DNA of 64,000 nucleotides, from positions 186,001 through 250,000 of the forward strand of contig CAXXPU010000019.1 of assembly GCA_963666875.2 (NCBI GenBank), read 5' to 3'. Below the pieces are notes generated by a model. That model searched no databases. It saw nothing but the letters and a program-made list of their open reading frames with translations, and was not told the origin of the DNA. The position numbers and the translations under genes are program-made. Origin of the DNA: G963662655 sp963666875. Its GTDB lineage: Bacteria; Cloacimonadota; Cloacimonadia; Cloacimonadales; JAIOQZ01. Shown here piece after piece: positions 55,029 to 63,313 of the stretch. Position 1 is the first letter of the stretch; the number at the start of each line of letters is the position of its first letter.

Positions 55029-55976
55029 CTATTCTTTCTTTTGCAGGTCGAGGTTGCGGGTCTTGAAGCCGTAGCCCATCACGTCGTGGACGTCGGTGAC
55101 GATCATGAAGGCTTTGGGATCGATGTCCTGCACGATATCGCGGATCATGGGCACCTGACGACGGTTCATGCAGCAGAAGAGGATGTCCTTGTCCTTCTCG
55201 GTGTAGCCGCCACGAGCCTTGATGAAGGTGACGCCGCGGTTGAGTCGTTCGTAGATGGCGTCCTTTATACTCTCCTCGTAGTCGGAGATGACATAGACGC
55301 CTTTGACGTACGGCAAACCCTCGCTGGCAAGGTCGGTGATCTTGGTGGAGATGAAGAGATTGACGTATCCCCAGATGATCAGCTTGAGATCCTTGAAGAC
55401 GAGTCCGACGGTCAGGATGATGAGGGTCTCGACCACCCAGTAGCCGGTGCCGATGGAGATTCCCGTCTTCTGCTTGAGGATGGCGACGGGGATGTCGGTA
55501 CCGCCGGTCGAGCCGCGAAAACGGAAGATGATGCCCAGTCCCAGACCGAGTAGCACAGACCCTGCGATCGCGGACAGGTAGATATCGTTCGGACCGAGCA
55601 TGGCGATAATCCGCTCGCCGCCGACGGTGAAGGTGTATTTGGCGATATCCTTGACGATCCCGAGTTTGTACAGGTTGTTCAACGCCAGAAGGTCGGTCAG
55701 CGCCGAGGAAACCATCATGCCGTAAAACGACCGAATCCCGAAATGCTTGCCCAGCATCAATACGCTGATGATGAACAGCGGGATGTTGATCGCGATCATG
55801 CTGACACCCATGGGAATACCCATAAGGTGGTAGAATATCTGGCTCAGACCGCCCACGCCGCCCGGTACCAGCTTATACGGTACCAGGAACCACGAATATC
55901 CCATCGCGAAGAGCGCGCTGCCCATGATGATTCCGGCATACTGTACGATGCTGCGGAATATCCGAAGCTTTATCAT
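55029..55976 (-). CDS. YitT family membrane protein (DUF161 + DUF2179)
   Basis: 315 residues; CGGAGG precedes the ATG. Five to six membrane helices with F-L-V-P-Y-K-L-V-P-G-G-V-G-G-L-S-Q-I (DUF161) and F-R-G-S-T-G-G-T-D-I-P. Then a cytoplasmic DUF2179 domain from about 225 (G-V-Y-V-I-S-D-Y, G-V-T-F-I-K-A-R-G-G-Y-T) to 300 (D-P-K-A-F-M-I-V-T-D-V-H-D-V-M-G-Y-G-F). The family is widespread, and its transport role is not settled. It ends at a strong terminator. Confidence 0.92.
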   Translation of the reverse strand: MIKLRIFRSIVQYAGIIMGSALFAMGYSWFLVPYKLVPGGVGGLSQIFYHLMGIPMGVSMIAINIPLFIISVLMLGKHFGIRSFYGMMVSSALTDLLALNNLYKLGIVKDIAKYTFTVGGERIIAMLGPNDIYLSAIAGSVLLGLGLGIIFRFRGSTGGTDIPVAILKQKTGISIGTGYWVVETLIILTVGLVFKDLKLIIWGYVNLFISTKITDLASEGLPYVKGVYVISDYEESIKDAIYERLNRGVTFIKARGGYTEKDKDILFCCMNRRQVPMIRDIVQDIDPKAFMIVTDVHDVMGYGFKTRNLDLQKKE

Positions 55977-56110
55977 ATCTTACCTCCGATAAATCTTTAT
56001 CTTACAATCAAGAATGGCAGATTTTCCAGCGCGATTTTTCGGTCAACCTCTTTTTCGTTTTTTTCCGGTTAAGACCCTCCCCAATGGTACGCTCACTCAA
56101 GAAAGAAGAG

Positions 56111-56229
56111 ACCCTCACCCTGTCCTTCTCCCGCAAGCGGGCGAGGGGACATCGCGCTTGAGATGGTTGTTCCTTATAGCTCCTTCTCCTCCCGATGCAT
56201 CGGGACGGGAGAAGGCGGGGGATGAGGGT
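56111..56229. repeat. ACCCTCACCC...GGGATGAGGGT intergenic repeat
   Basis: A 119-base element between the YitT gene and the flagellar operon. Ends ACCCTCA/TGAGGGT pair; inside are CCCGC-aa-GCGGG and the perfect palindrome TCCCGATGCATCGGGA flanked by CCTTCTCC and GGGAGAAGG. Same type as 11801-11855. Confidence 0.7.
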
Positions 56230-56349
56230 AATAATCTGTTTGCGAGTATTGATGTCCGGAAAAATATTCCGCCAATAACCAATGGCTATTTCGAGCTGAT
56301 CTATTGCTATCTCCTTACCATATTGTCAGATGCGTGCATCTCCAGCCCT

Positions 56350-56366
56350 TTGGCACCGCGAATGCA
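56350..56366 (+). promoter_or_regulatory. Sigma-54 promoter of the flagellar operon
   Basis: TTGGCACCGCGAATGCA keeps the -24 GG (56352-56353) and -12 GC (56364-56365) with exact spacing and the full TTGGCAC. The predicted start, about 56377, falls just before GGAGGA and the flgF ATG at 56393. Sigma-54 control of rod/hook genes is common in flagellated bacteria. An activator site further upstream was not identified. Confidence 0.7.
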
Positions 56367-56392
56367 AATAGGTTACGCGGAGGAATAGAAAT

Positions 56393-57181
56393 ATGGTCAG
56401 AGGCCTGTATCAGAATTCGTCGTCCATGCAACTGCTGCAAGATCGCATGGATGTGATCGCCAACAACATGGCGAACGTCAGCACCAACGGCTACAAGCGC
56501 CAGGGTGTCTTCTACCGGCAGTTGATCGGCGCCGAGCAGGCTTTGGCGCGTAACCAGATCACCCTCAAGGAGTTGCGCGATCATCCATTTACCTGGCAGA
56601 ACAGCGACTGCTGTACCAGGCGTGGTCAGATCAGGCAACTGGAAGGCGATATTTCCACCTACACAGATTATTCCGACGGACCGATCAAAGAGACCGGCAA
56701 CCCGCTGGATATCGCCATCAACGGTAAGGGCTTCTTCACGGTGCAGACGCCGGAAGGTACTGGCTACACGCGGGACGGACAGTTCAAGATCGATCAGGAC
56801 GGAAACCTCGTCACCAGCGAAGGCTATCTCGTTCAGGGCGAGGCAGGCCCGATCCAGATCACCGGAGATATGGTCGAGATCAACAAGAACGGAGAAATGG
56901 GGCAAGACGGCGTGATCGTCAACAAACTCATGATCCGCGATTTCCCGGACGATACCCTGATGCAGATTCGCAATGGTGTGATGTATCCGCAGGGGGAAAA
57001 TGTTTCCGCTCAGGAAGCGGACGTCACCGTACTTCAGGGTTACCTCGAATCCTCGAATGTAATCGTGGTGAAAGAGATGGTCGATATGATCGCGACCCAG
57101 CGACATTTCCAGGCAAACGAGCAAGTGATCCGCGCGATGGACACGACACTCGGCAAGACAGTCAATGATGTAGGAAAATAA
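56393..57181 (+). CDS. flgF: Flagellar rod protein FlgF
   Basis: 262 residues, GGAGGA before the ATG. N-terminal V-R-G-L-Y-Q-N, V-I-A-N-N-M-A-N-V-S-T-N-G-Y-K-R is the rod/hook signature. Middle: G-N-P-L-D-I-A-I-N-G-K-G-F-F and Y-T-R-D-G-Q-F. C-terminal helix: V-L-Q-G-Y-L-E-S-S-N-V. First of four flagellar genes and followed after 11 bases by flgG, so FlgF (proximal rod) is the best name, though FlgF and FlgG are close homologues. It builds the rod that crosses the periplasm. Confidence 0.92.
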   Translation: MVRGLYQNSSSMQLLQDRMDVIANNMANVSTNGYKRQGVFYRQLIGAEQALARNQITLKELRDHPFTWQNSDCCTRRGQIRQLEGDISTYTDYSDGPIKETGNPLDIAINGKGFFTVQTPEGTGYTRDGQFKIDQDGNLVTSEGYLVQGEAGPIQITGDMVEINKNGEMGQDGVIVNKLMIRDFPDDTLMQIRNGVMYPQGENVSAQEADVTVLQGYLESSNVIVVKEMVDMIATQRHFQANEQVIRAMDTTLGKTVNDVGK

Positions 57182-57192
57182 AGGAGTTATAT

Positions 57193-57981
57193 ATGATACG
57201 ATCCCTCTATAGCGGCGCCAGCGGCATGTATGCACAGCAATTGAACATCGACAGCATCGCGAACAACATGGCGAACGTGAACACGACCGGCTACAAGAAG
57301 AGTCGCATCCAGTTTCAGGATCTGATCTACCAGACCTTCAAGGAAGCCGGCGCACCGACCTCGGAAAGCACCAAGCGCCCGACGGAGCTCTCCGTCGGTG
57401 TCGGCGTACGTCCGATCGCCTCGCAGAAAGAGCACCTTCAGGGAACGCCGACCCAGACCGGTAACGCGCTCGACATCGCCATCGTGGGCGAAGGTTTTTT
57501 CCAGCTTGTCAACGGCGACGGCAACGTCGTCTATGGCCGCGACGGCAGCTTCAAGCTCAACGGCGACGGTGAAGTGGTCAACGCGCAGGGACTGAAGCTG
57601 GAGCCGGAGATTGTCCTTCCCGCCGACACACAGTCAATCAACATCACCGGAGACGGACACGTCTATGCCCAGATCTACGGCCAATCCGAACAGGAAGAGA
57701 TCGGTCAGATCGAGCTGGCGCGGTTCATCAATCCCGCCGGACTCAAGAGCAACGGCGGCAACTACTACAGCGCGACCGATGCTTCCGGTGACCCGATTGT
57801 TGGCGAACCCGGTAGCGAAAACCTGGGAACCCTCGAGCAGGGCTACGTCGAGGCGAGCAACGTGGTGATCGTCGAGGAGATGGTCTCCATGATCGTGGCA
57901 CAGCGCGCGTTCGACCTCAATTCGAAGATGGTGCGCACCTCCGACACCATGATGGAAACGGCGAACAATCTCAAGAGGTAG
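57193..57981 (+). CDS. flgG: Flagellar distal rod protein FlgG
   Basis: 262 residues with AAGGAG before the ATG. M-I-R-S-L-Y-S-G-A-S-G-M-Y-A-Q-Q is the classic FlgG start, followed by I-A-N-N-M-A-N-V-N-T-T-G-Y-K-K. Later G-N-A-L-D-I-A-I-V-G-E-G-F-F, Y-G-R-D-G-S-F and the C-terminal L-E-Q-G-Y-V-E-A-S-N-V. It forms the distal rod, the drive shaft through the P- and L-rings. Second gene of the sigma-54 operon. Confidence 0.96.
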   Translation: MIRSLYSGASGMYAQQLNIDSIANNMANVNTTGYKKSRIQFQDLIYQTFKEAGAPTSESTKRPTELSVGVGVRPIASQKEHLQGTPTQTGNALDIAIVGEGFFQLVNGDGNVVYGRDGSFKLNGDGEVVNAQGLKLEPEIVLPADTQSINITGDGHVYAQIYGQSEQEEIGQIELARFINPAGLKSNGGNYYSATDASGDPIVGEPGSENLGTLEQGYVEASNVVIVEEMVSMIVAQRAFDLNSKMVRTSDTMMETANNLKR

Positions 57982-57985
57982 TGAA

Positions 57986-58927
57986 ATGAGAACCGGACTT
58001 CTCGCGCTTATCCTGATTCTGCCCAGCATCGTACTGGGCGCTGCGCTGACAATCGAGCTGCAAAACCGCGTCTGGATCGAAGATCCGGTGGTTACGCTGG
58101 ATCAGATTGTCACGCATTACGCAGGATCCGATTCACTCTATAGTCAGATCCAGAATATCACCGTCTGTGATCTCCCCTATCGCGAGCGCTTCCGTAACCT
58201 CTACGAGGCGGATGTCCGCAGACTCATTCCGCAGCAGATGCGAAAGGATGTCATGATCGACGGCGCATTCTGCGTGGTCAGATGGAAGAAGCAGACCATC
58301 GACCAGAATCGGGTCTATAAAGCGGCGCGAGAGTACATTTCCCGCAGCTATCCCAACGCGGACAGTCTGCACGTCGAGATGGGCGAGCTTCCCGATATGG
58401 ACACCCCGCCGGATGGCTATTCGATTCAGGTCGAGTTCCCGGACGGAATCCGCAAGATAGGTAATGTCCGCATGGTCGGCACGATTGTACACAATAGCAA
58501 AGAGCTGAACCGCTTCACGTTTCCGGTCTATGTCGGCGTATTCCGCGACGGCTACCGACTCTCGACGATCAAGCGGCGCGGCGAAGGATTTCACAAGGGT
58601 GACTTCTCACGAATCCAACTGAATGTCTCCGAAGAGGGAAACGCCATCACCGACAGTTTGGATTTGAACAGCCGCATCGCATCGCGCTACCTTCCCGCCG
58701 GAACCGTCCTGACGAAGTCGAACACACGGCCCATCCCGGACATCCATCGCGGCGACAGGGTCAGTGTGCGGGTCAATAGCGGCAGCATACAGCTCGAAAC
58801 TGTAGCCATCGCGAAGGATTCGGCGTACCTCGGTGAAGCCATCACATGCGAAGATCCTTCCACCGGCAGGAGATATCAGGCGATGACCTCCGGCAAACGA
58901 CAGGCAACGATCAATCTTGGAGAATGA
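57986..58927 (+). CDS. flgA: Flagellar P-ring assembly chaperone FlgA
   Basis: 313 residues, four bases after flgG, with AGAGG upstream. A signal peptide (1-18) sends it to the periplasm. The C-terminal SAF-type half is typical of FlgA: V-S-E-E-G-N, S-R-I-A-S-R-Y-L-P-A-G-T-V-L-T, I-P-D-I-H-R-G-D-R-V-S-V and G-R-R-Y-Q-A-M-T-S-G. FlgA helps FlgI assemble into the P-ring, yet flgI is not in this cluster. Confidence 0.9.
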   Translation: MRTGLLALILILPSIVLGAALTIELQNRVWIEDPVVTLDQIVTHYAGSDSLYSQIQNITVCDLPYRERFRNLYEADVRRLIPQQMRKDVMIDGAFCVVRWKKQTIDQNRVYKAAREYISRSYPNADSLHVEMGELPDMDTPPDGYSIQVEFPDGIRKIGNVRMVGTIVHNSKELNRFTFPVYVGVFRDGYRLSTIKRRGEGFHKGDFSRIQLNVSEEGNAITDSLDLNSRIASRYLPAGTVLTKSNTRPIPDIHRGDRVSVRVNSGSIQLETVAIAKDSAYLGEAITCEDPSTGRRYQAMTSGKRQATINLGE

Positions 58928-58928
58928 T

Positions 58929-59489
58929 ATGAAAAGGCTTATTGTACTGCTTGCAGCCCTCATGATGCTTTCGATGCTCTGCGCAAGGCAGAGCCCGTCC
59001 CTGTATTCCGATCACAAGAGCTTCAATGTGGGCGATGTGATTACCATCCTGATCGAGGAGAGTACCTCGGCCGAAGCCGCTGCCGGAACAGACACCGATG
59101 TGAGTCTCGGTCTCGATTTCTCCGTGGCCGGCACAGGCTTCATGGACAGACTTAATCCCGGCGGATACGGCGCTTCGCTTGGGAACACTTCCGGCGGAGA
59201 CGGCAAAACGAGTCGCACCGGCAAAATCGAGAGCAAGATGACCGCGAAGATCGTCGCGATAGACGAATCGGGCAATCTGGTTATCAAGGGAAACCGTACG
59301 GTCGAGATCAACGGCGAGAAAGAGATCACCGAGCTGGAAGGTGTGATCCGGCCCGAAGATGTCAAGGCCGACAACTCGGTCTATTCCTACAGCATCGCCG
59401 ATGCGAAGATCAAGTACGACGGCAAGGGCGCAATCAACGAGACCGCGAAGGTCGGTATTCTCAGCAGAATCGTCAACTGGCTGTTCTGA
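58929..59489 (+). CDS. flgH: Flagellar L-ring protein FlgH
   Basis: 186 residues from the ATG at 58929 (TTGGAGAATG before it, so its ribosome site overlaps the end of flgA). FlgH traits: S-L-Y-S-D-H, V-G-D-V-I-T-I-L-I-E-E-S-T-S-A, T-A-K-I-V-A-I-D-E-S-G-N-L-V-I-K-G and G-V-I-R-P-E-D-V. It forms the outer-membrane bushing of the flagellum. FlgH is usually a lipoprotein; here the segment S-M-L-C-A is a poor lipobox. A strong hairpin follows, so flgI and flgJ are not downstream. Confidence 0.93.
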   Translation: MKRLIVLLAALMMLSMLCARQSPSLYSDHKSFNVGDVITILIEESTSAEAAAGTDTDVSLGLDFSVAGTGFMDRLNPGGYGASLGNTSGGDGKTSRTGKIESKMTAKIVAIDESGNLVIKGNRTVEINGEKEITELEGVIRPEDVKADNSVYSYSIADAKIKYDGKGAINETAKVGILSRIVNWLF

Positions 59490-59521
59490 TCGCGGATTGT
59501 ATTATCGAGATATTCCATAAA

Positions 59522-59565
59522 AATCATGCGTAGCCCATGACTCACACCATGAGCTACGCATGATT
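59522..59565. terminator. Bidirectional terminator
   Basis: AATCATGCGTAGC (59522-59534) and GCTACGCATGATT (59553-59565) form a perfect 13-base stem with an inner CATG/CATG. On the minus strand five T residues follow. It separates flgH from the convergent sensor gene. Confidence 0.85.
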
Positions 59566-59604
59566 ATTCAGAATTCCCTAACGAGATTCACACCCAGGAT
59601 TACA

Positions 59605-61287
59605 CTATTTCGCTTCTCCCTTGCCGGAATCGGGATTCTCCTGGTCGAAAACCACCATCTGCGTGCCTTCGCTGTATTCCTCGAATCGAATCGCGTCGGC
59701 GCTGTGGAATTTCTTGAGGATTTCCTGAATGCGATCGAGTGAACCGCTGATGTTGTTCAGGCGCTTGACCTGATCCGGTTTCAGAGTTTCGAGATCGATC
59801 GTCATCATGAACAGTTCGAGATTGCCCTTGAGGATCATCAGGGGCTGATTAATCTCGTGACTCGCGGTAACCGCCATCGCCAGCGCGGATGTCTTCCGCT
59901 CCAGTTCAGCCTTCTCGCGCTCCGCTCTCACACGCTGCTGAAACTCCTGCTGCATGTTCCGATTCACCTTGCTCAGCTCTTCATGCTGTTTCATAGCATT
60001 CTTTCGATAGAGTGAATAAGCCCGTTGGGTTCTTCGCGAGATAACATAGAACAGCAGTATCCCGGTAAGTGTGTATCCAATCAGCAGCAGCAATAATTTG
60101 TAGAAATCATTGCGAAGCAAGTTGTATATTGTTTCTTTATCGTATAGCAGCCGCTGTTGCTGGTCTGAGCCGAAGACAATCTCCCGAAAGCGTTCTTTGT
60201 CTTCGATGGATTTATCTATAAACTGATTGAGAGAGACGCTTCTGGCAATGATCCAGTTCTTTTCGGGCAGGATTTTGTAATATGTGAGGATTTCTTCCGG
60301 TTTGTGACCAGCCTTTCGCTGTTCCACGGATCGTATGTATGCCTCGCCGGTCAGCCGGATTTCTTTAAGCATTTCGCTGTAATACGGATACTCGTGAGTA
60401 TCGATTTCATTGGATGAGATCAGCTTCCCGATGTTTTTCGGCGACTGTTGATCTACCACGACACGCGCAAAAGCATCCCCTCCCTCGATGTCGAGGAGTT
60501 CATATATGAGCGTGTATGACTGGAATTGTTCGTTGTTGGTTAGCGAATTCATGTGTATTCTGATGTTTCGAGTCAGTTCGTTGTAGAATGACTGCTCGTA
60601 TGCCCCCAGACACAAGATCCAGCCGGTTTCCTTTAGCCTGACCGCCTGCGCAAGAGCCGGCTGACCGGCTTTCTCGATATCATGAACCATGAATGGATAC
60701 TGAATCCACGATTCGTATTTATCCTTCATCGTCGTAACGATGCCAGAGACATTGTACTTCTCATACAGGCCTTCATGATTCAGATCCGTCTTCGGCTCTT
60801 CACCACCGCAGAAGTGCCGGATATCTCCCTTTTCATCCAGAACAATGAAAAAGCGATCCTTGGGGCAGCTCAGCTTGATGAATTTCTCTTCGTTAACACG
60901 CATATCGCCGACATCGGATATGTATTTCGACAGCGCTCCGCTGAGCATGTGCAGTGTATTCTGAATATCGGTTCTGATCAATCGTTCGATCTGTTCTTGT
61001 GCCTGATTGACCTGTTCGACTTCGAGACTGGCGGTTTCCTTCAGCATCCGGCGGTTATGCTGGACCAACTCACGCTCGATCTGCTGAGACATCGAGTCGA
61101 ATCGCTTCTCGAATGTCTCCTTCTGATACGAAGCGTTGCGCTCGAAAAATTTGCTCTGCTCCAAGAAAATACGATTCAGATTGTGATATAGAATATATCC
61201 AACACCTGCCGTGAGCAGCAGAACAATAATCAGAGCACTGATCAGGTGTATATTGTACACCCGCGGTTGATCGTGCGAACTCTTCAT
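59605..61287 (-). CDS. Cache-type membrane sensor with kinase phosphoacceptor helix but no ATPase domain
   Basis: 560 residues from the ATG at 61287. Membrane helix about 15-35, a long periplasmic region (36-395) that looks like a double-Cache sensor (R-F-F-I-V-L-D-E-K-G-D-I, W-I-Q-Y-P-F, W-I-L-C-L-G-A-Y, K-N-W-I-I-A-R-S-V), second helix about 400-420, coiled coil, then A-S-H477-E-I-N-Q-P-L-M, a HisKA phosphoacceptor. The protein stops 83 residues later with a tail I-R-F-E-E-Y-S-E-G-T-Q, matching in pattern that of the sensor at 32000. The N/G1/G2 boxes of a kinase are absent. A short leader ORF overlaps its start. It may be a phosphate acceptor or signalling scaffold. Confidence 0.85.
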   Translation of the reverse strand: MKSSHDQPRVYNIHLISALIIVLLLTAGVGYILYHNLNRIFLEQSKFFERNASYQKETFEKRFDSMSQQIERELVQHNRRMLKETASLEVEQVNQAQEQIERLIRTDIQNTLHMLSGALSKYISDVGDMRVNEEKFIKLSCPKDRFFIVLDEKGDIRHFCGGEEPKTDLNHEGLYEKYNVSGIVTTMKDKYESWIQYPFMVHDIEKAGQPALAQAVRLKETGWILCLGAYEQSFYNELTRNIRIHMNSLTNNEQFQSYTLIYELLDIEGGDAFARVVVDQQSPKNIGKLISSNEIDTHEYPYYSEMLKEIRLTGEAYIRSVEQRKAGHKPEEILTYYKILPEKNWIIARSVSLNQFIDKSIEDKERFREIVFGSDQQQRLLYDKETIYNLLRNDFYKLLLLLIGYTLTGILLFYVISRRTQRAYSLYRKNAMKQHEELSKVNRNMQQEFQQRVRAEREKAELERKTSALAMAVTASHEINQPLMILKGNLELFMMTIDLETLKPDQVKRLNNISGSLDRIQEILKKFHSADAIRFEEYSEGTQMVVFDQENPDSGKGEAK

Positions 61288-61322
61288 TATGATAATGCCT
61301 GGCTTTTCCTGACTGATTTCAT
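61284..61322 (-). CDS. 12-codon leader ORF coupled to the sensor gene
   Basis: The ATG at 61322 has GTAAAGGA before it and encodes M-K-S-V-R-K-S-Q-A-L-S-L. Its TGA overlaps the sensor ATG as ATGA. The sensor itself has only a weak ribosome site, so ribosomes ending the leader may restart there. Expression is unproven. Confidence 0.4.
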
Positions 61323-61351
61323 TTTTTCCTTTACATCCATATAATAATATG

Positions 61352-61367
61352 TTCACTGAACAGTGAA
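61352..61367. promoter_or_regulatory. Short dyad in a divergent promoter region
   Basis: TTCACTG-aa-CAGTGAA, a perfect seven-base dyad, lies between the divergent sensor and aldolase genes and could bind a dimeric regulator. No named operator is recognised. Confidence 0.35.
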
Positions 61368-61447
61368 TGTCGAATGGAAAATGGTGGAATTCGGTTAATT
61401 ACTGGTTTTAAAGACGCTTGCAAACATGAACACATGCGGGAGGTAGT

Positions 61448-62503
61448 ATGATCACGTATGAGAAAATCGTAGCGCTTCTGGGTGCTGAAGCACCGTCTTT
61501 ACTCGATCATCAATGTATTGGAGTCCCGAAAGATACGCTGCATCTCCCTTCGCCGGGATGGATCGACGAATGCCTGATTCCGACGGATCGTCCGTCGCCG
61601 GTACTTCGGAACATGCAGACACTGCTCGGGCACGGCAGACTGGCTAATACGGGATACATGTCGATATTGCCGGTGGATCAGGGCATCGAGCACAGCGCCG
61701 GCGCATCGTTCGCGCCCAATCCAATCTATTTCGACCCAGAGAACATCGTGAAACTGGCGATCGAAGGCGGATGTAACGCCGTCGCATCGACGCTGGGCGT
61801 GCTGGGATCCATCTGCCGGAAGTACGCGCACAAGATTCCCTTCATTTTGAAGCTCAACCACAACGAGCTTCTGACCTATCCCAACACGTTCGATCAGATC
61901 ATGTTCGCGGATGTCGATCAGGCGTTCGATATGGGCGCTGTCGCCGTAGGCGCGACGATTTACTTCGGATCGGATGAGAGCACCCGTCAGATCATGGAAG
62001 TTTCGGAGGCGTTCCGCTACGCGCACAGCCTGGGGATGGTCACGATTCTCTGGGCATACCTGCGCAATCCGGAATTCAAGAAAGACAAGGACTACCATCT
62101 CGCTGCCGATCTCACCGGGCAGGCGAATCACCTGAGCGTCACCATCGAAGCGGATATCGTCAAACAGAAGCAGCCGGAGAATAACGGCGGCTACAAGGCG
62201 ATCAAATTCGGTAAAACCCACGAGAAGGTATATTCAGAGCTGACAACGGACAACCCTATCGATTTAACCCGTTACCAGCTATTGAACTGCTACAACGGAA
62301 GATCGGGGCTGATCAATTCCGGTGGCGCGTCCGGCCAGAACGACCTCGCGCAGGCAATTCGCACCGCGGTGATCAACAAGCGTGCCGGCGGAATGGGACT
62401 GATCTCCGGAAGAAAGGCCTTCCAGAAACCGATGAAGGACGGCGTCGAAATTCTCAACGCCATTCAGGACGTCTATCTCGAAAAAAGGATTACGATCGCA
62501 TAA
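61448..62503 (+). CDS. fbaB: Class I fructose-bisphosphate aldolase (FbaB/DhnA type)
   Basis: 351 residues, the same length as E. coli FbaB. GGGAGGTAGT lies before the ATG. Motifs: G-Y-M-S-I-L-P-V-D-Q-G-I-E-H-S-A-G-A-S-F, F-I-L-K-L-N-H-N-E, G-A-V-A-V-G-A-T-I-Y-F-G-S, I-L-W-A-Y-L-R-N-P, and R-S-G-L-I-N-S-G-G and G-G-M-G-L-I-S-G-R-K for phosphate binding. It splits fructose 1,6-bisphosphate through a lysine Schiff base, without metal, in glycolysis or gluconeogenesis. The EcfT gene starts directly after its stop. Confidence 0.95.
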   Translation: MITYEKIVALLGAEAPSLLDHQCIGVPKDTLHLPSPGWIDECLIPTDRPSPVLRNMQTLLGHGRLANTGYMSILPVDQGIEHSAGASFAPNPIYFDPENIVKLAIEGGCNAVASTLGVLGSICRKYAHKIPFILKLNHNELLTYPNTFDQIMFADVDQAFDMGAVAVGATIYFGSDESTRQIMEVSEAFRYAHSLGMVTILWAYLRNPEFKKDKDYHLAADLTGQANHLSVTIEADIVKQKQPENNGGYKAIKFGKTHEKVYSELTTDNPIDLTRYQLLNCYNGRSGLINSGGASGQNDLAQAIRTAVINKRAGGMGLISGRKAFQKPMKDGVEILNAIQDVYLEKRITIA

Positions 62504-63247
62504 ATGACAAAAAATACTGAATATCGTCCGAACCTGCGAACCATGCTGGTGACGGTGAGCCTCATCACATCACTGAGCATTATCTCGCAGCGGATACCGA
62601 TGCAGGTCGGGACACTGTTGACAACGATGATTCTGCTGCTGGTTATGCAGCGTGAGAATCTTCATCGACTGCGACATCGCATGACCAGGATCTTCCAGGT
62701 GATTTCGGTGCTGTTTGTGGTGCAGTTGCTTCTGCGCCGGGGCGGCGAGCCGATCCTGCACTGGCACTTCATCATGATCACCGATACGGGACTACGCTAC
62801 GCGCTGGTCGTCTCCATGCGGCTGATCCTGATCATGCTTGTCGCCGGTCTGCTCTTCGACTATCCTTTCACAGAATACCTGCGGGCTTTTCGCGCCTGGA
62901 AGATCCCGTACGAGATATCGTTCCTGATCGCGAACACAATCCACTTCATACCGATGTTCCGCAGGCAGGCCATCCAGATGAAGGAAGCATTGCAGATTCG
63001 CGGAATCCAGTTGCGCACAATCCCGCTGAAGCGAAGAGGGAAAGCGCTTGCGAGCCTGGCGCTGCCAATCGTCGCGGGTGTCCTCAACGATGTGAAATAT
63101 CGGGCGATCTCGCTGGAGATGCGGGGATTCCGTTACAGCGATACCCGGACCGATTTCTTCGACAGTAAGCTGAGCGTTATGGACTACGCAATTCAAGTCG
63201 TCGGATCGCTTGTATTCGTTGCTGTCCTTTTTTTACTTTGGAGATAA
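62504..63247 (+). CDS. ecfT: Energy-coupling factor permease EcfT (CbiQ family)
   Basis: 247 residues, five to six membrane helices. The two coupling motifs of EcfT are seen as A-L-Q-I-R-G-I near residue 165 and S-L-E-M-R-G-F-R near 205 (consensus A-R-G), which couple to the ATPase subunits. ECF transporters bring in vitamins or metal ions. The ATP-binding subunits and the S component are not in view, so the substrate is unknown. It follows fbaB without a gap, which may be only transcriptional convenience. Confidence 0.88.
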   Translation: MTKNTEYRPNLRTMLVTVSLITSLSIISQRIPMQVGTLLTTMILLLVMQRENLHRLRHRMTRIFQVISVLFVVQLLLRRGGEPILHWHFIMITDTGLRYALVVSMRLILIMLVAGLLFDYPFTEYLRAFRAWKIPYEISFLIANTIHFIPMFRRQAIQMKEALQIRGIQLRTIPLKRRGKALASLALPIVAGVLNDVKYRAISLEMRGFRYSDTRTDFFDSKLSVMDYAIQVVGSLVFVAVLFLLWR

Positions 63248-63313
63248 GCAATTGTTTGACAAAATCGGATGCCTCGGTATCGATCAACTCAAGTATAATG
63301 TTGAGGATTATTC

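Noticed and set aside
61448..63247. fbaB-ecfT as a functional pair
   Set aside because: They abut, but no substrate or pathway link is known, and the ECF ATPase and binding subunits are absent.
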